From: a virus
Length of the DNA stretch: 21,435 nt
Virus record (IMG/VR): IMGVR_UViG_3300025646_000451
Span: 1-21,435 of that record
Direction: 5' to 3' (one strand)
The stretch's first letter is position 1. Every line of letters starts with the position of its first letter. Shown in pieces: positions 12,894 to 19,504 of the stretch. The translations under genes and the position numbers were made by a program. The notes under the pieces are model-generated. The model saw only the letters and a program-made list of their open reading frames with translations, made no database searches and had not been told where the DNA came from.

Positions 12894-14495
12894 TTAAATA
12901 ACTATGCTGTAATCACCTTCGTTATAATATCCTTCATAAGACTTCATCCACTGTGCTTCTTGTGCAGGTTGCACATTGCCGGGTTCTTGGGGAGTGGGAG
13001 CCCATCTGTATTGTATTTGAGTAGTCAAATTCAATACGTATTGTACATCGTCTGGATATTCGCTAGAATCAAATGCGATAAACCAAGCTCCGATATCAGC
13101 GTTATATTGAATGATATCATTAGCTGACGCATCTTCAATCTTATATACTGTACCGGTACCTGCAGGTTCTACATTATTTAAAGTAAAGATAGTACCTGCT
13201 GTATTTGCTCCGGCGCCTAATGCCGTGAAGTCAGTGCTACCGGGATTTGCAATCATGTAATAGCCGCCAGGTACTCCAGCAGTGATAGGCATCGTCTCGG
13301 GGGTAGCTGATATACCAGAAACACTACCTAACATAAGTCCCCATGATGACGTATCAGTACCGATGTCTTCTACTAGAAGATAACGTTTGTTTGGTGTAGG
13401 GCCAGGCAATCCTGAGTTTGGCCCTGTCAATTGGGGATTGATTACACTATCTACTGGTTCTAGTGTATTAGTGGGTAACGTATCAGGATCGATATCATAA
13501 ATTAGATACCTTTCGTCCAGAGGATCTACTACAATCGTACCTACAATCTCATTATCCATATATGGATTTTCTAACCAAATTTGTGACAATCCCGGTTTAT
13601 ATGCTCCATATAAGTTAAGTAGAGACGGCCAGAAAATGTCAGTGTCGGGGTTTGTAGGTCTATCTAAGCTACTATTGGAAGGATAGAAAGGTTCCTTCTG
13701 TGGTAATAACTGTAATGAGTTTCCTATCAATAATAATTTGTACCCGTATGGAGAAATCTTTTGACGGGTACCAAGCAATAGATCATCATCTTGCATATCT
13801 TGGATAGTTCTGCCTTCGTAGATAGAAGTGATGATCTTGTGAATGACTCCAAATTTTCTTAGTTTGGCTGATGTAGTCAACCAGATAGGAATATAAAATT
13901 TCCAAGACATCACATCGATAGGGTTGCCTGTTCCCTGAGGAATACTACGTGACGAGAATGTCAAACCGTCTTGATATACGACACTCAACGAAGTCCAATC
14001 GATAAAGTTATCAGTGCTTTGAATCTCTAAACTTGGGTTGAAAAGCGTACCTAATTGTTCTACTAACTCTAACTTTTGCTGATAGTTAGTAGTCCAGAAG
14101 TCAACTTGAATACGCAATGTATAAGGCACTGGCATCAACTTCTCAACAGTGAAGGCCTGCCCCTGTGTAGTGTCATAAGACTGTGTTTCAGGATTGTATG
14201 TACGTTGTCTAATGTTTTGCTTTTCAACGAAGTACGGCTCTTGTGTGCGTCTCTGATCGTATTCTAAACCGTTGATGAAATAAGTTATCAGAGGAGCAGA
14301 AGGCATGTTACTAGCAGAGTTGTTGGCTATGATAGTAGATGCTTGTCTACTTGCATCACCATACATGATTGGTACTCTAACTAAGATTGGGTTGCCGTTA
14401 GGATCGTTACCTTTGGTAACATACCAATTGCTGAAAATTTTTGCAAACTGTAACAAGAATCTGCGTATCTGATTGTCGTAAAAATACTGTGCCAT
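12894..14495 (-). CDS. Tail sheath stabilisation/completion protein, T4 gp15-like, with long C-terminal extension
   Basis: A 533-aa protein, about twice the roughly 270 residues of T4 gp15. The N-terminal half matches my recollection of gp15: FYDNQIRRFLLQFAKIFSN (5-23) corresponds to the gp15 FY..FRRY...FSN start, then LVRVPIMYG (38-46), PYTLRIQVDFWTTNYQQKLELVEQL (split motif, 124-148), LFNPSLEI, and VMSWKFYIPIW (195-205). In T4, gp15 forms the terminal tail hexamer that caps the sheath and contacts gp14 of the neck. The C-terminal half is extra; residues 411-452 (GYYMIANPGSTDFTALGAG...) form a small beta module common in phage surface proteins. The start lies three bases after the gp14-like stop, so the two are one operon. 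Confidence 0.75.
   Translation of the reverse strand: MAQYFYDNQIRRFLLQFAKIFSNWYVTKGNDPNGNPILVRVPIMYGDASRQASTIIANNSASNMPSAPLITYFINGLEYDQRRTQEPYFVEKQNIRQRTYNPETQSYDTTQGQAFTVEKLMPVPYTLRIQVDFWTTNYQQKLELVEQLGTLFNPSLEIQSTDNFIDWTSLSVVYQDGLTFSSRSIPQGTGNPIDVMSWKFYIPIWLTTSAKLRKFGVIHKIITSIYEGRTIQDMQDDDLLLGTRQKISPYGYKLLLIGNSLQLLPQKEPFYPSNSSLDRPTNPDTDIFWPSLLNLYGAYKPGLSQIWLENPYMDNEIVGTIVVDPLDERYLIYDIDPDTLPTNTLEPVDSVINPQLTGPNSGLPGPTPNKRYLLVEDIGTDTSSWGLMLGSVSGISATPETMPITAGVPGGYYMIANPGSTDFTALGAGANTAGTIFTLNNVEPAGTGTVYKIEDASANDIIQYNADIGAWFIAFDSSEYPDDVQYVLNLTTQIQYRWAPTPQEPGNVQPAQEAQWMKSYEGYYNEGDYSIVI
13140..13265 (-). other. Surface-type beta module within the gp15-like protein
   Basis: Residues 411-452 of the gp15-like protein (YYMIANPGSTDFTALGAGAN and GTIFTLNN, then AGTGTVYK) follow a pattern seen in many phage fibre and surface proteins, with a TDFTALGA core and a GTGTV end. 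Here it is inserted into a neck/tail completion protein rather than a fibre. Confidence 0.5.
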
Positions 14496-14498
14496 AAA

Positions 14499-16238
14499 TT
14501 ACTCTTCTGGTGGAATAGGATCAGGTGCCAACTGCAACATCGATGATAGAGGTTGTGCTGACGGAACTTCAGTCCCTTCATTATTTACAAAGATTTCATC
14601 TTGGTTATTAATAAATCCTGATTGCAATGATGTATCTCCAGCAGTGTAACCTGTATCTGTTCTGACATTCTCACCTACTCTTAACCACAATTGCCCGTCC
14701 CATCTGAACAAGACGTTTGGTGTATAGTCTATACGTAAGAAGTAGTCGCCTACTTGCGGGTCTTGAGGGAACGCTAAGCCTGCACCAGTTGGTAAACCGT
14801 TTGGTGCAGCCCCCTCGCCTGTCAAGTACCCTGTTGTATAACCGAAATCTCTTGGTGTTGATCTTGCAATATACTGGAATCTAGGATCACAGTCTGCACG
14901 ATAGTTCATTGTGTTAGGACCATAGGGTTCTGTACCTGTGAATCCTGCCGCAGTTGGGTCTTGGTCTGCCGTTGCATAAGTGTTATCAGCAGTACCGTAT
15001 GGTCCTATAACAGGACCAGCAATTTGAACAGAAAGTATCTTTGTACCTTCTAATGCCCCTGATCCCGACTTCATCATCTCAGGTGCTTCAGTTAATATCT
15101 GTAAGTTGGCTTGTACGAACTTATCGATAATATTTTCTAGATCAATCTTGCCGCCCAATCTCTGTTGAATAGCATTCATTGTTTCTTTAGATACTTTGAT
15201 ACCTGAAGAAGAATATTTGTATTGACTGCTACGCATTGTGATAACTTGACCAGTACTAGTCAAAGCAGAGTTGCCGGGCATCCAGCTACGAATATCGACA
15301 GGCGGTGCAGGTTGATTTAATTTATTAGACAGAACGCCATTGGCTTCCCAGAGTCCATATCCAGGAACAACATACAAATCTGTTGTGTCGTAACCTGCTT
15401 TTGGTAGAATGCGTTTTGCTTCTTCTAAGTTCTTGTCGTTGATTTCTAAATTCTTATTGTAACGACCTAGAATATCTTTTAGTGAATCAGTTGTGTCTAA
15501 TTTCCAATATGGATCAGGATCTGTTGCTCCTGGTATTGTACCAGCGGGTACTTCTTGTAATGAGATATAATTTTTATCACCGTATGAAACTACATAGCCC
15601 GGTGGGTAAACTTTTAGTTTGTCCCAATCACCTAGATAGTTGTCTTTGTTGACTGGCTCTTTGAGAATGTTACTGAATTCTTGGCTATCAACTAGAGGCT
15701 CGCACTTGATGCGCCATAGATGCGGGAACCAAGTTTGGCTAAAACCTTCACTTGCATAGTTCGTATCTGTGATCTGGTAAAAGCGTTTCAGTGCTGTAGG
15801 GAACGTTTCATTCAATGGGTTGTAGTCCATTAAGTGAGGTAGTTCTAAAACGTCCCCAACCATTAATTTTCTGCCTATAACATCTATCATATCATTGTAA
15901 TGAACAGTGACAAAGATAGTATCATTACTTAAGAATAACCCAAACTGACTTAGATCGAAATCTAAGTTTTGGACATTGTAATGACCTCTTAAACGATAGA
16001 TATCCTTAGCATACTTACGATCTCTGTTTTCCAGAAATAACAAGTCTTGGATATTTAATGGATCCAGCTTATCATATTGGGGTTGAGTAAAGTCTGCTGA
16101 AGGCCCGTTGTCTTGGGGACCCAGATACTTGTGGATATATAGGTCGGTGCCCCCTACCGTTAATTGTTCAGAGATAGTTCTGTCCAAAAAACGATAGTCG
16201 TTTTGCTTTTCGGGTCTGTATAATGATAGTCTTGGCAT
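14499..16238 (-). CDS. Neck protein, T4 gp14-like, enlarged, with inserted carbohydrate-binding-like module
   Basis: A 579-aa protein, over twice T4 gp14 (about 256 aa). Residues 1-180 recall gp14: a Tyr-rich start, RLRGHYNVQNLDFDLSQFG (82-100), a strand FVTVHYNDM, LMVGDVLELPHLMDYNPLNE (125-144) and KRFYQITDTNYASEG. gp14 and gp13 form the neck joining head and tail. Residues 205-247 (WDKLKVYPPGYVVSYGDKNY then YWKL) look like a CBM5/12-type module. The C-terminal part has DYFLRIDYTPNVLFRWDGQLW, also seen in my memory of cyanophage gp14 proteins. The start has a late octamer five bases upstream and no Shine-Dalgarno. It leads the leftward unit gp14-gp15. Confidence 0.75.
   Translation of the reverse strand: MPRLSLYRPEKQNDYRFLDRTISEQLTVGGTDLYIHKYLGPQDNGPSADFTQPQYDKLDPLNIQDLLFLENRDRKYAKDIYRLRGHYNVQNLDFDLSQFGLFLSNDTIFVTVHYNDMIDVIGRKLMVGDVLELPHLMDYNPLNETFPTALKRFYQITDTNYASEGFSQTWFPHLWRIKCEPLVDSQEFSNILKEPVNKDNYLGDWDKLKVYPPGYVVSYGDKNYISLQEVPAGTIPGATDPDPYWKLDTTDSLKDILGRYNKNLEINDKNLEEAKRILPKAGYDTTDLYVVPGYGLWEANGVLSNKLNQPAPPVDIRSWMPGNSALTSTGQVITMRSSQYKYSSSGIKVSKETMNAIQQRLGGKIDLENIIDKFVQANLQILTEAPEMMKSGSGALEGTKILSVQIAGPVIGPYGTADNTYATADQDPTAAGFTGTEPYGPNTMNYRADCDPRFQYIARSTPRDFGYTTGYLTGEGAAPNGLPTGAGLAFPQDPQVGDYFLRIDYTPNVLFRWDGQLWLRVGENVRTDTGYTAGDTSLQSGFINNQDEIFVNNEGTEVPSAQPLSSMLQLAPDPIPPEE
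15498..15626 (-). other. CBM5/12-like carbohydrate-binding module inside the gp14-like protein
   Basis: Residues 205-247 show the spaced pattern W-x(5)-Y-x-x-G-x-V-V-x-Y-x-x-x-x-Y, then a Pro/Gly/Thr-rich loop and Y-W, as in chitin-binding modules of the CBM5/12 class. Whether it binds sugar is not known. Confidence 0.5.
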
Positions 16239-16243
16239 ATATA

Positions 16244-16251
16244 TATTTATC
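16244..16251 (-). promoter_or_regulatory. Late-type octamer GATAAATA five bases before the gp14-like start
   Basis: On the minus strand GATAAATA is followed by TATAT and the ATG at 16238, without any Shine-Dalgarno. It drives the leftward structural unit and shares the 122-base intergenic region with a rightward sigma70-like promoter. Confidence 0.75.
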
Positions 16252-16289
16252 GTAGGGCTTCCCGTGCTTTAATTTGGGTAAAATAGGCC

Positions 16290-16318
16290 TTGCAATTTTT
16301 TTTCGTATCGCTTACAAT
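16290..16318 (+). promoter_or_regulatory. Sigma70-like promoter of the 403-aa gene
   Basis: TTGCAA (16290-16295) and TACAAT (16313-16318) with a 17-base spacer that is T-rich. Initiation near 16325 gives a leader of about 35 bases with CGGAGA before the ATG at 16361. It diverges from the late promoter at 16244. Confidence 0.7.
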
Positions 16319-16360
16319 ACGCTATAAGTAGTTTCTATCTTACTATCACTCGGAGAAAAA

Positions 16361-17572
16361 ATGGCAAAGCGCAAAGTCAAAGTCAGTCGTAAACGTGCGA
16401 GTATGCGTGATCCTGATGCGTTGAACCTTACTATGGAAGACATCCAATGGTACGGAGATGAACCCGATTTCCGTGAAGATACTATTACGGACGAAAACCG
16501 CAACTCTAAATTGGGCAATGCACTAAACTGGTACAGTAAAATCTTTGATCAAAAGATGACGAAAAACTACGTGTCTCAATGGCTACATGCTAATGATCGG
16601 GTAGAAGACGCAAAGTTGTTGTCGAAAGTACCTGATACCCATATTACTCAAACCGTAGGGGCAATGTGTCGGCTAGCTCAATATCGGGGCTGGCCCCTCT
16701 CAGAAAAAGAAATTAACTTCATCAATGATAAAGTAATGACCCCTGTAAATCGCTGGTATGAAGAAAATAAAAAAGATGAAGAAGCATTAGATACAGAAAA
16801 AGAAAAGAAGCCAGAACGCAAGTCTGTTCAAGACATAATGCGTGAGCGCACACATGAAGTTGGTGGAGAGATTGATGGTCTGATTGATGAGTTTATCTAT
16901 AATCTCAAAGCCAAATCTGGGGTAGATCATTCATCTGAAGTTATCAAGCTATTGAATGATCAAAATATCTTACCACAACATACAAGTATTTTGGTAAACT
17001 ATTACGAAAAAGAGAAATCGGAATTCGTAGAAGTTCTATCAGGTAAAGATGAGCAACTAAATGAAGGTTACTCTCATTTTACTAAAACACAAATGAAAAA
17101 CTTGATTGCTTATTATGATAAGTTGATCGGGGCAATCAATTCATACAATGTCCTAAAGATTAAAACAAGGGCAAAAAGGGCACGTAAGCCAGTATCAATT
17201 GACAAACTTGTTTCTAAATTAAAATATATGCGAAAATTTGAAGATGAAGCAAACAACTTAAAGTTGGAAAGTGTTCATCCTAAAGACTTGCATCTTAAAA
17301 AAGAAGCCTGGGTCTATGACACGGCAAAGCGTAAGTTGCATCACTATGTTGCAGACTCACTAGGCGGAGAACTGTTTATCAAAGGTAACACACTGTGTGG
17401 TTTTGACAAGTCTGCTAGTCAGATCAAAACACTCAGAAAACCGGGCGAACAAATCAAAGAGGTCATGGGTAGTAAGCCTGCGGCACGACAGTATTTCGAC
17501 AAGATCAAAGCAGTAGCAGTGCAACCAAACGGTCGTTTCAACGACAAAATGATTATTTTGAAGGCATTTTAA
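16361..17572 (+). CDS. Conserved phage protein of unknown function, early-promoter type, 403 aa
   Basis: I do not recognise a family. The N-terminus is strongly basic (MAKRKVKVSRKRASMRD) and is followed by an acidic, aromatic stretch. Residues about 60-150 resemble a compact helical region (WLHANDRVEDAKLLSKV and CRLAQYRGWPLSEKEINF); 150-270 are charged helices; the last about 90 residues form a mixed domain with AWVYDTAKRKLHHYV, GNTLCGFDKS and IKTLRKPGEQ, which recalls proteins of marine T4-like phages. No enzyme motif is evident. The basic tail suggests nucleic-acid binding, but this is inference. A sigma70-like promoter and a CGGAGA ribosome binding site indicate early expression, unlike the divergent gp14 unit. 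The next ATG follows the stop by one base. Confidence 0.7.
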   Translation: MAKRKVKVSRKRASMRDPDALNLTMEDIQWYGDEPDFREDTITDENRNSKLGNALNWYSKIFDQKMTKNYVSQWLHANDRVEDAKLLSKVPDTHITQTVGAMCRLAQYRGWPLSEKEINFINDKVMTPVNRWYEENKKDEEALDTEKEKKPERKSVQDIMRERTHEVGGEIDGLIDEFIYNLKAKSGVDHSSEVIKLLNDQNILPQHTSILVNYYEKEKSEFVEVLSGKDEQLNEGYSHFTKTQMKNLIAYYDKLIGAINSYNVLKIKTRAKRARKPVSIDKLVSKLKYMRKFEDEANNLKLESVHPKDLHLKKEAWVYDTAKRKLHHYVADSLGGELFIKGNTLCGFDKSASQIKTLRKPGEQIKEVMGSKPAARQYFDKIKAVAVQPNGRFNDKMIILKAF

Positions 17573-17573
17573 C

Positions 17574-18320
17574 ATGAAAAATTATATGGTGATTGCAGGT
17601 TGCTCTCACTCATCTGGGTCTGAGATCGATGGTACACTAGACAGCAAATACAACCGAGAACATAGTTTCGGTAATCTGTTTGCTCAAAAGATGGGATATA
17701 TTCCTATCAATATTGCAACACCGGGCGCTACTAATCAGTTAGTAGCTAGACATATCTTAAGATGGTTTGCTGAAAACAAAGATATCGTTAACAACAAAAC
17801 TAACAACGTAGCACTGTTAGTAAACTGGACTGAGAGTATCAGAGTCGAAGCTCCGTTTGAGTTTCCAGCCGATACTTCATTTCCTTCTGCTGACTGGCAA
17901 GTAGATCAAGAACAATTTATTCAGATCAATCCTGGTTACACAGGATATTCTGCTAGGGAAAAAGAAAAGCAAGAACGTTATCATAGGTTCATTGCACATG
18001 AAGTACCCTTCTGCGAGATATTGAGTCTACAAATGATATTGATGATTCAATATTTTTGTCAAGCAAATAATTATAGGTATTTTATGTCCAGTGCTGGATA
18101 CGTTTTCACAGAAGAAAACTTGCCTTGGACTAGGCATTATATGAGATTGGTGAACGACAAACATTATTATAATTTCCGCACCAAAGAAGATGCTTTCTAC
18201 GAGAAATTTAAATTACGTGGACACGTGAACCACAAAGCAAAATATGGTCATCATGATGAGGCTGCACACAAAGCACACGCAGATGATCTTTACAACTACT
18301 TTAAGAGGAAAGGGGTATGA
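17574..18320 (+). CDS. SGNH/GDSL-hydrolase-like protein 3
   Basis: A 248-aa protein. VIAGCSHSSGSE gives block I (Gly9-Cys-Ser11), NIATPGATNQ gives block II/III residues (Gly51, Asn54), ALLVNWTESIR is the following strand, and YGHHDEAAHKAHADDLY near the C-terminus carries the Asp228/His232 pair. It shares this arrangement with the two other SGNH-like proteins in the window but little sequence elsewhere. The start is one base after the upstream stop, with GAAGG as ribosome binding site, so it is probably expressed from the 16290 promoter. The stop overlaps the DUF6356-like start (ATGA). Substrate unknown; acyl or acetyl removal from envelope glycans or lipids is a family-based guess. Confidence 0.65.
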   Translation: MKNYMVIAGCSHSSGSEIDGTLDSKYNREHSFGNLFAQKMGYIPINIATPGATNQLVARHILRWFAENKDIVNNKTNNVALLVNWTESIRVEAPFEFPADTSFPSADWQVDQEQFIQINPGYTGYSAREKEKQERYHRFIAHEVPFCEILSLQMILMIQYFCQANNYRYFMSSAGYVFTEENLPWTRHYMRLVNDKHYYNFRTKEDAFYEKFKLRGHVNHKAKYGHHDEAAHKAHADDLYNYFKRKGV

Positions 18321-18541
18321 ACTTTGATCATCTGAAAGAACAACGAATACCATATGGTACTCATCTAGCAAGAGTATTTAAAGCATCAGCTAAACTACTT
18401 TGGTTAGCGGTAGCAGGATTTATTCACGGTCTTTTTCCTTTTGTGTTTGTAAACACAGTAACAACGGGAATCAAAGAAGTACAACGTGATCTTTTTAGGA
18501 GACCCCGTCCGACGGGCCGTCCCCGTAAACAGACTAAATAA
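18317..18541 (+). CDS. DUF6356-like small membrane protein
   Basis: A 74-aa protein with the pattern of the DUF6356 family as I recall it: a conserved YGTHLARVFKASAKL (13-27), then one hydrophobic segment LLWLAVAGFIHGLFPFVFV (27-45) containing the family's IHGLFPF core, and a short amphipathic end. The basic tail (RRPRPTGRPRKQTK) should lie in the cytoplasm. Function is unknown; in bacteria such genes occur near envelope genes. It overlaps the SGNH-like gene by four bases (ATGA), so the pair is co-translated and may act together at the host envelope. The tail is encoded by unusually GC-rich DNA including a CCCGTC/GACGGG inverted repeat (18504-18516). Confidence 0.65.
   Translation: MNFDHLKEQRIPYGTHLARVFKASAKLLWLAVAGFIHGLFPFVFVNTVTTGIKEVQRDLFRRPRPTGRPRKQTK
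18533..18540 (+). promoter_or_regulatory. Late-type octamer ACTAAATA five bases before the 48-aa gene
   Basis: ACTAAATA includes the stop codon of the DUF6356-like gene and is followed by ACTAT and ATG at 18546, with no Shine-Dalgarno. It fits the octamer-N5-ATG pattern, although the octamer has only six matches to the T4 consensus. Confidence 0.5.
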
Positions 18542-18545
18542 CTAT

Positions 18546-18692
18546 ATGATATTAGAAAAATTTTTTAACAAAACTACAAAAAAGAAGGGTGAGTTCTGGG
18601 CCAAATTGTATGTAAAATGCGGTTTGGGTGAACCTACAGAAAAATTTAAAAAGAAACTAAAGAAGCAAGTCGATTCAGTTCCTGATAAATAG
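18546..18692 (+). CDS. Small basic protein, 48 aa, unknown
   Basis: MILEKFFNKTTKKKGEFWAK starts a Lys-rich protein, one third of whose residues are basic. The frame is open back to 18486, but that ATG lies within the DUF6356-like gene and would add 20 residues encoded out of frame by its tail; the start at 18546 is preferred because it falls five bases after a late octamer, as in four other genes of the window. No domain is recognised. Its last codons overlap the late octamer of the gp13-like gene. A small virion or DNA-binding protein is possible but not shown. Confidence 0.55.
   Translation: MILEKFFNKTTKKKGEFWAKLYVKCGLGEPTEKFKKKLKKQVDSVPDK
18684..18691 (+). promoter_or_regulatory. Late-type octamer GATAAATA before the gp13-like gene
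   Basis: GATAAATA overlaps the final Asp-Lys-stop codons of the 48-aa gene. A 21-base stretch containing AAGGA leads to the ATG at 18713. Confidence 0.75.
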
Positions 18693-18712
18693 ACTTATTA
18701 AGGAAAACTTTT

Positions 18713-19498
18713 ATGGCTTCTGATATTCTTGCAGTACCTAACAATCTGAATCTAGAACAACTCAAAGAAGAAATGTTTGATAACATTCGTTTCAGATTGG
18801 GCGACGGTATTATCGATCTAGAACTAGACCCTGAGCATTACGAACAGGCTTATATCTATACGATAAAGACCTATAGGCAACGTGCTGAGAATGCAGTCCA
18901 AGAAACTTATACTCTGTTGACTATCGACAAAAACGTAGACACTTACACCCTACCTAGTGAGTTTATTAACGTAAGACAAGTATTCAGAAGAACAATCGGC
19001 TTAGAGACAGGTCCAGCCGCAAGTTCGTTTGATCCATTCTCAAGTGCGATCTTAAACACTTATTTGTTAAACTACAACTATGCAGGTGGCATGGCGACAT
19101 ATGATTTCTATGCAGGATACGTAGAGCTAGCCGCTAGAATGTTTGGTGGCTTTGTTATCTATACGTTTGATCCAGTCACTAAACAGATTAGATTCGTAAG
19201 AGACTTTAAAGGCTCAGGCGAACAAGTTCTAATCTGGGCAGATATTCAACGTCCAGAAACTTCATTGTTACAAGATCCGGGTATCTCTCCCTGGCTATAT
19301 GATTTTTGTCTAGCAGTCTTAAAAGGCATCATGGGTGAAGCACGTGAAAAATTCTCAACTATTGCAGGACCCGGCGGCGGTACTGCACTTAACGGCGCGG
19401 CAATGAAGGCAGAATCTAAAGCAGAGCAAGAACGATTGCTGACAGACTTGAAGAACTACGTAGATTACTCACAACCTCTGACTTGGATCCAAGGTTAA
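18713..19498 (+). CDS. Neck protein, T4 gp13-like
   Basis: A 261-aa protein, slightly shorter than T4 gp13 (about 309 aa). NLEQLKEEMFDNIRFRLGDG (13-32) and ELDPEHYEQAYIYTIKTYR (36-54) match the gp13 start, in which a helix (LKDVILRRLGAP) is followed by LTPDQIYDCIQRALELY. Then come a beta strand region (TYTLLTIDKNVDTYTLPSEF), the INVRQVFRRT strand, and a C-terminal helical region with Lys/Glu-rich residues. gp13 joins gp14 to complete the head and form the neck. A late promoter and AAGGA ribosome binding site precede it. It lies more than 2 kb from, and opposite in strand to, the gp14-like gene, whereas T4 keeps 13, 14 and 15 together. Confidence 0.78.
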   Translation: MASDILAVPNNLNLEQLKEEMFDNIRFRLGDGIIDLELDPEHYEQAYIYTIKTYRQRAENAVQETYTLLTIDKNVDTYTLPSEFINVRQVFRRTIGLETGPAASSFDPFSSAILNTYLLNYNYAGGMATYDFYAGYVELAARMFGGFVIYTFDPVTKQIRFVRDFKGSGEQVLIWADIQRPETSLLQDPGISPWLYDFCLAVLKGIMGEAREKFSTIAGPGGGTALNGAAMKAESKAEQERLLTDLKNYVDYSQPLTWIQG

Positions 19499-19504
19499 TT
19501 CTTA

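Noticed and set aside
18504-18516. CCCGTC-C-GACGGG inverted repeat as a terminator
   Set aside because: A one-base loop cannot close as written, no T run follows, and it lies in the coding sequence of the DUF6356-like tail.
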